In this document: piece by piece, positions 6,519-14,424 of the stretch
Layout of the letters: every line of letters starts with the position of its first letter
How positions within the stretch are numbered: the stretch's first letter is position 1
Assembly: GCA_015067895.1 (NCBI GenBank)
Contig: SVLP01000024.1
Location: 1-39,808 of the forward strand
DNA length: 39,808 bases
Source of the DNA: Oscillospiraceae bacterium
Lineage (GTDB): Bacteria; Bacillota_A; Clostridia; Oscillospirales; Oscillospiraceae
Direction: 5' to 3'
Notes under the pieces: model-generated
Database searches by the model: none
What the model was told of the DNA's origin: nothing
The model's input: the letters and a program-made list of their open reading frames with translations, nothing else
Program-made: the position numbers and the translations under genes

Positions 6519-7187
6519 TTGAACAAAACCAAATTCGGCCTCACCGCCGCCCATCTGCGCATCCTGGCCCTTACCTTCATGCTCTTCGACCACCTCTGGG
6601 CCACAGTGGTCCCCGGCAACGATTGGATGCACTACCTGGGCCGCCTGGCCTTCCCCATTTTCGCCTTCCAGGCGGCGGAGGGGTATCACCATACCCATGA
6701 TTTCAAGGGCTACTGCAAGCGCCTGGCCCTCTTTGCCATCCTTTCGGAGATCCCCTTCAATCTGATGATCATTGGCTCTCCCATCTTCCCCTTCCACCAG
6801 AACGTGATGCTCACATTGCTGCTGGGTCTGCTGGCCTGCCGGGCCTATGACCGGAAGAAATGGCTGTCGATGGTGGGTTGGTTCCTGCTGGGAGCCTTCA
6901 GCTTCTGCGACTACGGCGCAGCGGGTGTCTTGACCGTGCTGATGTTCCATGTCTTCCGGGGGCAAAAAATGGGACAGCTTCTGATGCTGTTTGTCATCAA
7001 CTGGTTCTGCTACGAGGGACAGCAGCTCCTGGTCGGCTCCTTTGAGATCCCGCTCCAGGCCATCGCCATCTTTGCGTTCCTTCCCATCTGCCTGTACAAC
7101 GGCGAAAAGGGCAAGGGCGGCAAGGCCCTCCAGTATGGCTCCTATCTATTCTATCCGGTGCACATGCTGATCCTTGGTCTGATGTAA
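6519..7187 (+). CDS. TraX family membrane protein
   Basis: A 222-aa polytopic protein. It carries LRILALTFMLFDHL, LGRLAFPIFAFQAAEGYHHT and, near the end, SYLFYPVHMLILGLM, the recurrent motifs of the TraX family (named for the F-plasmid pilin acetylase). Chromosomal Firmicute members occur without conjugation genes and probably acylate a surface molecule; that is inference. TTG at 6519 is the start: AAAGGAGG ends 8 nt upstream, while the frame upstream runs through the promoter. Six to eight membrane segments are visible. It stands alone between the fumarase and LCP genes. Confidence 0.85.
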   Translation: MNKTKFGLTAAHLRILALTFMLFDHLWATVVPGNDWMHYLGRLAFPIFAFQAAEGYHHTHDFKGYCKRLALFAILSEIPFNLMIIGSPIFPFHQNVMLTLLLGLLACRAYDRKKWLSMVGWFLLGAFSFCDYGAAGVLTVLMFHVFRGQKMGQLLMLFVINWFCYEGQQLLVGSFEIPLQAIAIFAFLPICLYNGEKGKGGKALQYGSYLFYPVHMLILGLM

Positions 7188-7191
7188 AAAA

Positions 7192-7223
7192 TGAGCCAGC
7201 CTTTCGGCTGGCTCAAATTTTTT
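7192..7223. terminator. Bidirectional terminator
   Basis: TGAGCCAGCC (7192-7201), loop TTTC, GGCTGGCTCA (7206-7215), flanked by A6 on the left and T6 on the right, so it serves both the TraX-like gene and the convergent LCP gene. Confidence 0.88.
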
Positions 7224-8280
7224 AGTTTTCGTTTTCGTAGATGAACTCCTGCAGGTCCTCCCGGCACATTTCCAGGTTGGGAACCAGAACAGCCATGCCC
7301 CGGATGGAGGCATTTCTATGGGCATCATCCTGGGGGATCCGCAGCGTTTCGATCTGAGCGCCGCTGCCCAGAATGCTCAGACCCGTGGTAGCATAATCGA
7401 TGATCTGAGAATTATCCAGGTTGGTGACGATGTGGGGCAAAATCTCCTCGATTGCGGTCCACAGGGTACGGATATCCGCATTCCGGAAGGACTCCGCAAT
7501 GGCCATGAGGACCCGGCGCTGGCGATCCGTACGACCGTAGTCGCCGCCGGCGGCATAGCGCATCCGGGTAAAGGTCAGCGCATCCTCGGCGTTGAAATAG
7601 TTGCTGCCGGCGCTGAAATGGTTGCTTGAGGCATTGTTCATATACTTGGCCTCTGCGCTGGAGATCTCCAGGGTCACGCCGCCAAGGATCTCAATGATCT
7701 CGGTGAACTCGTCAAAGTCCACCATGACGTTGCCATCGATCTCCAAACCGAAATTGACCTTGAATGTCTCATTCATCAGATCCGTACCGCCATAGCGGAA
7801 GGCGGCGTTCAGACGGTTATCCAGGTAGCCGGGAATCTGAACATAGAGGTCACGCATGAAGGAGGTGAGCCGGATGGTGCCCTTCTCCTTGTTCATGGAC
7901 ACCAGGATCATGGAGTCAGAACGGGCCCGCTCCTCGCCGGGACGGCGGTCCTGGCCGATGAGCATGATGTTGACCACATCACCCTGCAGCACATCCACCG
8001 TTTCGAAAACCACATCGGTAGCATCCATAGTCTCCAGACCTTCCACGTTTTCGGGAGGGTCTGTTTCCATTTCCTCCGGAAGCATCACCACCGTTTCACC
8101 GGGGGTAGGGTTCTCAAAGCGGCCCAGACGGCCAAAAATATAGTTCATACCGAGGGCAACCACGATCAGCGCCACCAGCAGCAGCGACAGCATCACGATC
8201 AGGAAGATCAGACAGCCGCTCTTCTTTTTCTTATTCTGCTCCCCTTCGGGCCGCAGATCCACAAATTCTTCCTCAGCCAT
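7222..8280 (-). CDS. LytR-CpsA-Psr (LCP) family protein
   Basis: LCP proteins transfer polyprenyl-linked anionic polymers to peptidoglycan outside the membrane. This 352-aa protein has a Lys-rich cytoplasmic start, a membrane anchor (about residues 22-45, CLIFLIVMLSLLLVALIVVA) and an extracellular domain with DRRPGEERARSDSMILVSMN, LTSFMRDLYVQIPG and YGRTDRQRRVL, which supply the conserved Asp and Arg residues of the active site. Length is usual for the minimal single-domain form. The start at 8280 has a GGAGG upstream and its own promoter at 8333-8361. It is monocistronic between two terminators. Confidence 0.9.
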   Translation of the reverse strand: MAEEEFVDLRPEGEQNKKKKSGCLIFLIVMLSLLLVALIVVALGMNYIFGRLGRFENPTPGETVVMLPEEMETDPPENVEGLETMDATDVVFETVDVLQGDVVNIMLIGQDRRPGEERARSDSMILVSMNKEKGTIRLTSFMRDLYVQIPGYLDNRLNAAFRYGGTDLMNETFKVNFGLEIDGNVMVDFDEFTEIIEILGGVTLEISSAEAKYMNNASSNHFSAGSNYFNAEDALTFTRMRYAAGGDYGRTDRQRRVLMAIAESFRNADIRTLWTAIEEILPHIVTNLDNSQIIDYATTGLSILGSGAQIETLRIPQDDAHRNASIRGMAVLVPNLEMCREDLQEFIYENEN

Positions 8281-8332
8281 GAAAGCGCCTCCAAAAAAGT
8301 CAATGTTTCGTACAAAAAACGTACTATCTGAT

Positions 8333-8361
8333 ACTATATCACTCTTTTCCTCCTATTTCAA
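8333..8361 (-). promoter_or_regulatory. Promoter of the LCP gene
   Basis: On the minus strand TTGAAA (8356-8361), 17 bp, TATAGT (8333-8338). A short CGTAC...GTAC inverted repeat lies between it and the gene. Confidence 0.7.
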
Positions 8362-8420
8362 GTGCTATTTCTGTTATTTCCTTATTCTTAGGAATTATTA
8401 AGAAATATATGCACAAGCCA

Positions 8421-8447
8421 TAAAAAAGACCACTGCCGGAGCAGTGG
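8421..8447 (-). terminator. Terminator of the nucleoside transporter operon
   Basis: CCACTGC (8430-8436) and GCAGTGG (8441-8447) form the stem; on the minus strand it is followed by T6. It lies just past the nupQ stop. Confidence 0.8.
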
Positions 8448-8465
8448 CCTTTTTGCGTTTTTCCG

Positions 8466-9407
8466 TTATCTGCTTCCCTTGTCGTAGGGGATACCCTCTG
8501 CCTTGGGGGCCTTGGACTTCTTGGAGGTGAAGATCAGAACCACCAGGGAGATGATATAGGGCAGCATGTTGTAGACGGTACCGGGGATGTTCAGCTGAGC
8601 CAGGAAATCGAATGCCACATAGACATTGGACAGGGCACGCATCAGACCAAACAGCAGCGCAGCCAGAGCGATGTTCACGGGCTTCCACTGACCGAAAATC
8701 ATAACAGCCAGAGCCAGGAAACCGAAGCCAGCAACGCCGTTCTCAAACTTCCACTCGGAAACGCCGGAGGTGATATAGACGATGCCGCCCAGACCACCCA
8801 GAATACCGGAGATGATAACACCGGCATAGCGCATCTTGTAGACGTTGATGCCCACGGAGTCGGCAGCCTGGGGATGCTCACCACAGGCGCACAGCCGCAG
8901 ACCGAATCGGGTCTTGTACAGAACCACATGGCTCATGATGAGCAGGGCCACGGCAATGACCATGAACCAGCTCAGCTCCATGGAGCCGATGTTAAAGTAG
9001 AAGGCCTTCTTCTCCTCCACGTATGCGATGGTGGAGGAAACGTCGCTGGCATCGGCAGCCATGTTCAGAGCCTTGACGATGACGGTGGCCAGAGCGGTGC
9101 CCAGCATGTTCATGGCGGTGCCGATGATGGTCTGATCCGCATTGAAGTTGATGGCGGCAACCGCCAGCAGCAGGGAGTAGACCGCACCGGCCAGCACAGC
9201 AGCCAGGCAGACCATGACGATCATCACGGGAGCGGAGGTGCCGTCGGGCAGGTAGCGCATCATCAGAGCGCCGCCCAGAGCGCCGATGACCATGATGCCC
9301 TCCAGGCCGATGTTGATGATGCCGGAGTGCTCAGAGAAGCAGCCGCCCAGGGCCACCAGCATCAGAACGGAGGCAAAAATCAGCGTATATTGAATCAGAA
9401 GAGCCAT
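8466..9407 (-). CDS. nupQ: Nucleoside ABC transporter, permease 2
   Basis: This 313-aa membrane protein belongs to the branched-chain amino acid/sugar-type permease fold used by BMP-dependent nucleoside importers (B. subtilis NupQ/YufQ). Many hydrophobic helices and the motif GLEGIMVIGALGG, then ACGEHPQAADSVGINVYKMRY (the cytoplasmic coupling loop), are visible. The order BMP lipoprotein, double ATPase, long permease, short permease matches the known nucleoside systems. Its start overlaps the nupP stop (TAATG), so the two permeases are translationally coupled and probably form the heterodimeric channel. Confidence 0.9.
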   Translation of the reverse strand: MALLIQYTLIFASVLMLVALGGCFSEHSGIINIGLEGIMVIGALGGALMMRYLPDGTSAPVMIVMVCLAAVLAGAVYSLLLAVAAINFNADQTIIGTAMNMLGTALATVIVKALNMAADASDVSSTIAYVEEKKAFYFNIGSMELSWFMVIAVALLIMSHVVLYKTRFGLRLCACGEHPQAADSVGINVYKMRYAGVIISGILGGLGGIVYITSGVSEWKFENGVAGFGFLALAVMIFGQWKPVNIALAALLFGLMRALSNVYVAFDFLAQLNIPGTVYNMLPYIISLVVLIFTSKKSKAPKAEGIPYDKGSR

Positions 9408-10531
9408 TACTTCTTACCTCCTTCGTTTTTCTTGGCCTTGCGCTTCTCGTCCGCCTTGTCCAGGCCACGGTTCATAGCGGTCTTCATGAACAGCACGAAG
9501 CCGCACAGGTAGATGATCAGAGAGCTGATGAAATCAGACACCTGGGCGCAGTACAGGGCCTTATCCACGTAAGCGCCGCCTGCGGTGATGTGCTGGATGA
9601 AGAAGGAGGAGAAGATGGAGCCGATGGGATGCAGACCGCCCAGGAAAGCAGCGGCGATGCCGTTGAAGCCCATGCCGGGGATGCTGGTCTGACCGCAGTC
9701 CCACTGCTCGTAGCCGCTCAGATACAGCATTGCAGCGCCCATACCAGCCAGCGCACCGGCGATGGCCATGGTCAGAATGATGTTGCGGTTCTCCTTCATG
9801 CCGGCGTACTTGGCGGCATTCTTGTTGTTGCCGGTGGCCTTCAGCTCGTAGCCCAGCTTGGTCTTCTCCAGCAGGACCCAGATGGCGACGGCAACGATGA
9901 TGGCCAGGGGGATGCCGATGGTGACATACTGGTTCTTGGTGAAGAACTCACCGAGGCCCATGCCGGGCATCAGCGCCTCGGGGGCATTGCCCTTCAGCCG
10001 CAGGGTGTACGGAGAGGTGGTTTCCTTGACACCGCCCAGCAGGATGTTGACACAGTACAGGCTGATCCAGTTGAACATGATGCAGGAGATGACCTCGTTG
10101 ACGTTGAACTTGGTCTTGAGGAAGCCAGACAGGGCACCCAGCAGGGCACCGGCCACGATGGCACCCAGCAGGCATACCCACCAGGGCAGCTGCAGGGCCA
10201 GAGCCATATACAGGCTTGCACCGGCACCCACCACATACTGACCGGCGACACCGATGTTAAAGAGGCCCGCCTTGTTGGCAAACAGCACGGACAGGGCGCA
10301 CATCAGCAGCGGAGCGGTCTTGACCAGGGTGTTACCCAGGTACTTGAGCTGCTGCTCGGGCTTGGGGTAGTACATAAAGTTCTTGACGATGTTGGTGATG
10401 GCTTCCCATGCACCCTCGGCGTTGATGAACAGCAGCGCAATATAGCCCACCAGCAGACCCACCAGAATGCACATCAGAGAAGCAAGCAGGGACTGCAGGC
10501 CGCTGTTTCTCAGCAGATTGTTCTTTTTCAT
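9407..10531 (-). CDS. nupP: Nucleoside ABC transporter, permease 1
   Basis: This 374-aa permease is the longer partner, as in NupP/YufP. After an N-terminal helix (LASLMCILVGLLVGYIALLF) it has a periplasm-facing segment with YPKPEQQLKYLGNTLVKTAP, then FNIGVAGQYVVGAGAS and the coupling loop ELKATGNNKNAAKYAGMKENR. Its ATG at 10531 overlaps the nupO stop (ATGA). The C-terminal tail is Lys-rich. Substrate class is inferred from family, gene order and the adjacent nucleoside salvage genes. Confidence 0.9.
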   Translation of the reverse strand: MKKNNLLRNSGLQSLLASLMCILVGLLVGYIALLFINAEGAWEAITNIVKNFMYYPKPEQQLKYLGNTLVKTAPLLMCALSVLFANKAGLFNIGVAGQYVVGAGASLYMALALQLPWWVCLLGAIVAGALLGALSGFLKTKFNVNEVISCIMFNWISLYCVNILLGGVKETTSPYTLRLKGNAPEALMPGMGLGEFFTKNQYVTIGIPLAIIVAVAIWVLLEKTKLGYELKATGNNKNAAKYAGMKENRNIILTMAIAGALAGMGAAMLYLSGYEQWDCGQTSIPGMGFNGIAAAFLGGLHPIGSIFSSFFIQHITAGGAYVDKALYCAQVSDFISSLIIYLCGFVLFMKTAMNRGLDKADEKRKAKKNEGGKK

Positions 10532-12060
10532 GCCTTGCCCTCCCTCTTTGCACCGGCCATGTACAGGCCCAGCTCCTCGACGGTGACGTTCTTGGGATCA
10601 AATTCGCCGACGATCTCGCCCTCGAACATGACTAAGATCCGGTCGGAAACGTTCATGACCTCGTCCAGCTCCAGGGACACCAGCAGCACGCCCTTACCGG
10701 CATCCCGCTGCTCCACCAGCTGCTTGTGGATATACTCGATGGCACCCACGTCCAGACCACGGGTGGGCTGGACGGCGATCAGAAACTCGGGGTTCTTGTC
10801 GATCTCACGGGCGATGATGGCCTTCTGCTGGTTGCCTCCGGACATGCTGCGGGCCCGGGTGATGGGACCCTGGCCGCTGCGGACGTCAAACTGCTCGATG
10901 AGCCGCTCGGCATACTGACGGATGTTCTTGCGCTTGAGGAAGCCCAGCTTGGAAGTGAACTCGGGTTCGAAGTAGCGCTGCAGGACGATGTTGTCCTCCA
11001 GGGAGTAGTCCAGCACCAGGCCGTGCTTGTGCCGGTCCTCGGGGATGTGGGACATACCCATGGTGCTGCGCTTGCGGATGGGCAGCTTGGTGATGTCCTT
11101 GCCGCACATCTCGATGGTACCGGCGGACAGAGGCTCCAGACCGGACAGGCCGTAGACCAGCTCGGTCTGACCGTTGCCGTCGATACCGGCGATGCAGACG
11201 ATCTCGCCCCGGCGGACCTGGAAGGTCACGTCGTTGACGGCGTTCTTCTTGTGGCGCTTGGAGGCCACGCACATGCCCTTGACATCCAGGACCACATCGG
11301 TGGGCTTAGCCTCCTCCTTGTCGACCTTGGCCTTGACATCACGGCCGACCATCATCCGGGAGAGGTCAGCGGGGGTCACATCCTTGGTTTCCACGGTGCC
11401 GATGTACTTGCCCTTGCGCAGGACGGAGCAGCGGTCGGCGACCTCCATGATCTCCGCCAGCTTGTGGGAGATGAAGAGGATGCTCTTGCCCTCGGCAGCC
11501 AGATTGTGCATGATCTGCATCAGCTCGCTGATCTCCTGGGGAGTCAGCACGGCGGTGGGCTCGTCGAAGATCAGAATGTCGTTCTCCCGATAGAGCATCT
11601 TCAGAATTTCGGTACGCTGCTGCATACCGACGGTGATGTCCTCGATCTTGGCATCCAGATCCACCTGCAGACCGTAGCGCTTGGAGATCTCCTCCACCTT
11701 GGCCCGGGCTTCATTTTTCTGCAGGAAGCCGTTCTTGCAGGGCTCCACGCCCAGGATGATGTTGTCGAGAACCGAGAAGCACTCCACCAGCTTAAAATGC
11801 TGATGCACCATGCCGATGCCCAGATCGTTGGCATCGTTGGGATTGCGGATCTCCACCTTCTTGCCATCCATGCGGATCTCGCCTTCCTCGGGCTGGTACA
11901 GACCGAACAGAACACTCATCAGCGTGGACTTACCGGCGCCATTCTCACCCAGCAGAGCGTGGATCTCGCCCTTTTTCAGCTGGATGGTGATGTCGTCGTT
12001 GGCAATGATTCCGGGGAATCGCTTGGTGATGTGCAGCATCTCAACTGCGTAATTTTCCAA
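10528..12060 (-). CDS. nupO: Nucleoside ABC transporter, ATP-binding protein (double ATPase)
   Basis: This 510-aa protein has two fused nucleotide-binding domains. The first has Walker A GENGAGKST and Walker B ILIFDEPTAVL; the second has a degenerate Walker A (GIDGNGQTELVYG) and signature MSGGNQQKAIIAREI, usual for the NupO/RbsA/MglA class. TTG at 12060 is the start: AGGAGG lies 8 nt upstream and the length then equals that of B. subtilis YufO-type proteins. In-frame codons continue upstream through the promoter region without a supported start. It has its own promoter (12125-12153) behind bmpA's terminator. Confidence 0.93.
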   Translation of the reverse strand: MENYAVEMLHITKRFPGIIANDDITIQLKKGEIHALLGENGAGKSTLMSVLFGLYQPEEGEIRMDGKKVEIRNPNDANDLGIGMVHQHFKLVECFSVLDNIILGVEPCKNGFLQKNEARAKVEEISKRYGLQVDLDAKIEDITVGMQQRTEILKMLYRENDILIFDEPTAVLTPQEISELMQIMHNLAAEGKSILFISHKLAEIMEVADRCSVLRKGKYIGTVETKDVTPADLSRMMVGRDVKAKVDKEEAKPTDVVLDVKGMCVASKRHKKNAVNDVTFQVRRGEIVCIAGIDGNGQTELVYGLSGLEPLSAGTIEMCGKDITKLPIRKRSTMGMSHIPEDRHKHGLVLDYSLEDNIVLQRYFEPEFTSKLGFLKRKNIRQYAERLIEQFDVRSGQGPITRARSMSGGNQQKAIIAREIDKNPEFLIAVQPTRGLDVGAIEYIHKQLVEQRDAGKGVLLVSLELDEVMNVSDRILVMFEGEIVGEFDPKNVTVEELGLYMAGAKREGKA

Positions 12061-12076
12061 TTGCCATACCTCCTCA

Positions 12077-12109
12077 GCCCGGCGGGATGGTCCCCTCTTA
12101 TGGCCGGGC
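12077..12109 (-). promoter_or_regulatory. Leader hairpin before nupO
   Basis: GCCCGGC (12077-12083) pairs with GCCGGGC (12103-12109), with a smaller GGGGACCATCCC pairing inside the loop. The 3' foot lies a few nt before the AGGAGG of nupO. It has no T-tract, so it is not a terminator; it could affect translation or mRNA stability. It matches no riboswitch I recognise. Confidence 0.4.
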
Positions 12110-12124
12110 ATAGTTTTCGAGGCT

Positions 12125-12153
12125 AGTATATCATGGCTTTGTCGAATTTGCAA
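12125..12153 (-). promoter_or_regulatory. Promoter of nupOPQ
   Basis: On the minus strand TTGCAA (12148-12153), 17 bp, TATACT (12125-12130), preceding a leader of about 60 nt. Confidence 0.75.
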
Positions 12154-12205
12154 AAGATTTTTAAGGAAATTGCCGCATCTTGCGTGCAAGTTTTCCATTG
12201 CCGAA

Positions 12206-12237
12206 CGCAAAAGCGGACAGGCCGAAGCCTGTCCGCT
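12206..12237 (-). terminator. Terminator of bmpA
   Basis: AGCGGACAGGC (12212-12222) and GCCTGTCCGCT (12227-12237) form an 11-bp stem closed by TTCG on the transcribed strand, followed by T4. It separates bmpA from nupO; partial read-through would give more binding protein than transporter. Confidence 0.85.
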
Positions 12238-12254
12238 CAAATGCGAAGGGAAAC

Positions 12255-13433
12255 TTACTTGATGTTGTCGTAGGTGTTGACAACGACCTCGGTGGTGGGC
12301 ATAGCGCTGATGTCACCGGAAACGACCAGGGTGCCGTCGAACATGGCAGCAACCAGAGCCTTGTAATCGTCCTGGGTGAAGGTGTCGCACCACAGGGTGG
12401 AATCCATGGGCAGCTGGACGTAGTTGGCCTCGGGATCGGCGGAAACCAGACCCAGGGACTCGATCTTGCCAGCGTAGGCAGCCCAGTTGTCCTCCAGAAC
12501 GATGGCGGTCAGCAGAGTCTTGACAGTGGGAGCCAGACCCTTCATGGCAGAGGTAACAGTCATACCCTCAATGTTGAACATGCCGTCGATGACAGGAGCC
12601 TGGTTGGTGTCAACACCGATGACCTTGCCGCCGACCTTGGCAGCAGCCTCAGCAGCAGAGGTGAAGATGCCGCCGCCGCAGGCGAAGACACACTCAACGG
12701 CCTTCTCGCCGTACCAAACGTCCATAACACCGGTGATGTCGGCATCGCCGGCGAAGGCGCCGCCGTAGATGTACTCGACGACCACATCGCTGACGATGTT
12801 CAGCTCCTTGGCAGCAGCATCAACGCCCTGCAGGAAGCCGTAGCCGAAGCGCTGGACAGCGGGGACAGCCATGCCGCCCAGGAAGCCCAGGTGCTTGTAG
12901 CCCATCTTGACAGCAGCGTAGCCAGCCATGTAGCCGGACAGCTCTTCCTGGTAGATGGCGGAGTAGACGTTCTCGGTGGCGGTGAAGCCGCCCTCGCCCT
13001 CAGCAACGTCCAGAGCGACGAACTTCACATCGGGATACAGGTCAGCGACCTCAGCCAGAGTCTCGCCGAAGGCGAAGCCGGGCATGACGATGACGTTGTA
13101 GCCGTCGATGACAGCAGCGTCGACCATGGCAACACGCTCAGCGGTGGAGTTGCCAACGGGCTTGTAGTAGGTGAAATCGATGCCGTTCTCGTCGGCGAAG
13201 GCCTTGCAGGCCTCGTAGGTGGTCTGGTTGAAGGACTGGTCGGTGATGTCACCGTAGTCGGTGATCATAGCGATCTTGTACTCAACATCAGATGCGACGG
13301 GAGCGGTGGTCTCGGGGGTGGAAGCGGCGGGATCGGACTCGGCGGGAGCGGTGGTCTCAGCGGGAGTGTTGCCGCAGGCGACCAGGCCCAGAACCATGAC
13401 CAGAGCCAGCAGCATAGCCAGGATCTTCTTCAT
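12255..13433 (-). CDS. bmpA: BMP-family nucleoside-binding lipoprotein
   Basis: This is the substrate-binding component of the importer. The 392-aa precursor starts MKKILAMLLALVMVLGLVAC, a lipoprotein signal with lipobox Cys20, then a Thr/Ala/Pro/Glu-rich linker to about residue 45. The mature domain has KIAMITDYGDITDQSFNQ and VIVMPGFAFGETLAEVADLYPD, hallmarks of the BMP/Med/PnrA family that binds purine nucleosides. ATG at 13433 is preceded by GGAGG with 8-nt spacing. Codon use is highly biased, consistent with abundant expression. It has its own promoter and terminator just upstream of nupO. Confidence 0.93.
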   Translation of the reverse strand: MKKILAMLLALVMVLGLVACGNTPAETTAPAESDPAASTPETTAPVASDVEYKIAMITDYGDITDQSFNQTTYEACKAFADENGIDFTYYKPVGNSTAERVAMVDAAVIDGYNVIVMPGFAFGETLAEVADLYPDVKFVALDVAEGEGGFTATENVYSAIYQEELSGYMAGYAAVKMGYKHLGFLGGMAVPAVQRFGYGFLQGVDAAAKELNIVSDVVVEYIYGGAFAGDADITGVMDVWYGEKAVECVFACGGGIFTSAAEAAAKVGGKVIGVDTNQAPVIDGMFNIEGMTVTSAMKGLAPTVKTLLTAIVLEDNWAAYAGKIESLGLVSADPEANYVQLPMDSTLWCDTFTQDDYKALVAAMFDGTLVVSGDISAMPTTEVVVNTYDNIK

Positions 13434-13479
13434 TTTTTGAACCTCCAAATGTATTTTTCGGCCTATTCAGCCGTCTGTC

Positions 13480-13508
13480 ATTGTCGCACATTTTTTTCAA
13501 AAAATCAA
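13480..13508 (-). promoter_or_regulatory. Promoter of bmpA
   Basis: On the minus strand TTGATT (13503-13508), 17 bp, GACAAT (13480-13485). Confidence 0.6.
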
Positions 13509-13529
13509 CCGTAAATTGACAGTTTCAGA

Positions 13530-13560
13530 AAAATAAACAACCCCGGCAACCCGGGGTTGT
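13530..13560 (-). terminator. Terminator of the salvage operon after cdd
   Basis: ACAACCCCGG (13537-13546) and CCGGGGTTGT (13551-13560), followed on the minus strand by a T-rich tail. It lies directly after the cdd stop. Confidence 0.8.
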
Positions 13561-13566
13561 CAGATA

Positions 13567-13977
13567 TCACAACGCCATATGCTCGCTGGCCTTGAAGCCT
13601 GCGGGCAGAAGCTCCGCCATGGTCATGGCGGTGTAGCCGTCGGTGCCGCCCATATAGATCATGAATTCATCGTGGACGAATTCCCGCATGACCTGGCGGC
13701 ACACGCCGCAGGGCGGGAAAGAGCCCGTGATCACGCCGTCCTTGCCGCCCACCACGGCGATGGCGGTGAAGGAGCGGTGCCCGTCGTAGACAGCCTTAAA
13801 GAAGGCAGTCCGCTCGGCGCAGTTGGTGGGACCGTAGGCGGCATTCTCAATGTTGCAGCCCTGATACACGGTCCCGTCGGCACACAGCAGCGCCGCACCC
13901 ACCTTGTAGCCCGAATAGGGCACATAAGCATGGGTCATGGCCTCCTTGGCCAGTTCAATGAGTTGTTCGGGAGACAT
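13567..13977 (-). CDS. cdd: Cytidine deaminase
   Basis: It deaminates cytidine and deoxycytidine to uridine and deoxyuridine. The 136-aa protein is the small homotetrameric type with three zinc cysteines: Cys53 with catalytic Glu55 in TNCAERTAFF, and Cys90 and Cys93 in PPCGVCRQ. The substrate loop CNIENAAYGP is present. ATG at 13977 has GGAGGAA upstream; in-frame codons before it run into the repeat at 13996 and are not coding. It is the last gene of the tdk-deoC-deoD-deoB salvage series and is separated from deoB only by the hairpin element carrying the four-helix-bundle gene. Confidence 0.95.
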   Translation of the reverse strand: MSPEQLIELAKEAMTHAYVPYSGYKVGAALLCADGTVYQGCNIENAAYGPTNCAERTAFFKAVYDGHRSFTAIAVVGGKDGVITGSFPPCGVCRQVMREFVHDEFMIYMGGTDGYTAMTMAELLPAGFKASEHMAL

Positions 13978-13995
13978 AAGATTCCTCCAATCTGA

Positions 13996-14424
13996 AATGC
14001 AGAATGCTGAATGCATAATGCAGAATGTTATTTCCGTGACTCGGAAGCGGTTTTGCAAATCGCTACCAAAATGCGAATCAATTCGTCTGCATCTTTTCTC
14101 ATGCTTTCAAACTCTGCCTTACTGATATATTCGGTTCTGTGCAGAAGTCGCAGCCAATAGTACGTTTCATTGGTTTCTTTCAATGCGATGCTCATTTTGG
14201 AATAGAAATCCGCTCTGCTCTGCGCTCTTTGCGCTTCCGATACGTTTGCTCCGATGCTCGTTCCGCATCTGAGCAACTGCTTTGTCAGAACATATTCCTT
14301 GTCCTTATGCCGAATGTATTTCGACAGATTTACAATCCTTACCGCAAATTCAAAGCTCTTTTCCTCGATTGCGTTTTCGTTATCCATCATGTCATTCTGC
14401 CTTCTGCATTATGCATTCTACATT
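13996..14424. mobile_element. Hairpin element (repeat A) enclosing a four-helix-bundle gene
   Basis: The 32-nt arms at 13996-14027 and 14393-14424 are imperfect inverted copies built of GAATGC-like units; about 27 of 32 positions match. Three gene-less copies of the same repeat occur at 17153, 34829 and 38112. The arms enclose exactly one gene: its stop codon touches the left arm and its start lies two bases from the right arm. In the mRNA the arms would form a long stem with the gene in the loop, as in 23S rRNA intervening sequences. No transposase is present, so the mobility mechanism is unknown. Confidence 0.65.
14028..14390 (-). CDS. Four-helix-bundle protein (S23 / 23S rRNA intervening-sequence family)
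   Basis: A 120-aa protein of the family named for ORFs inside 23S rRNA intervening sequences (also related in fold to Avd of diversity-generating retroelements). Typical signatures are SFEFAVRIVNLSKYI, LTKQLLRCGTSIGANVSEAQ, SRADFYSKMSIALKETNETYYWL and a last helix with DELIRILVAICKTA. These proteins form basic, possibly RNA-binding pentamers of unknown role. Two in-frame ATGs open the gene; AGAAGG, contributed by the repeat arm (14400-14405), lies 9 nt before the first. It interrupts a nucleoside salvage operon with which it has no obvious link. Confidence 0.88.
   Translation of the reverse strand: MMDNENAIEEKSFEFAVRIVNLSKYIRHKDKEYVLTKQLLRCGTSIGANVSEAQRAQSRADFYSKMSIALKETNETYYWLRLLHRTEYISKAEFESMRKDADELIRILVAICKTASESRK

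Noticed and set aside
6519..7187. TraX-like gene as evidence of a conjugative element
   Set aside because: No relaxase, type IV secretion, integrase or attachment site is nearby; chromosomal TraX homologues are common in Firmicutes.
12061..12254. Purine riboswitch upstream of the nucleoside transporter
   Set aside because: The leader contains a terminator, a promoter and a simple hairpin but not the conserved junction bases of the purine aptamer.
14028..14390. The four-helix-bundle protein as Avd of a diversity-generating retroelement
   Set aside because: There is no reverse transcriptase, template repeat or variable repeat in the window.
14028..14390. Presence of 23S rRNA because of the S23-family gene
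   Set aside because: Flanking sequence is deoB and cdd; no rRNA sequence is seen anywhere.
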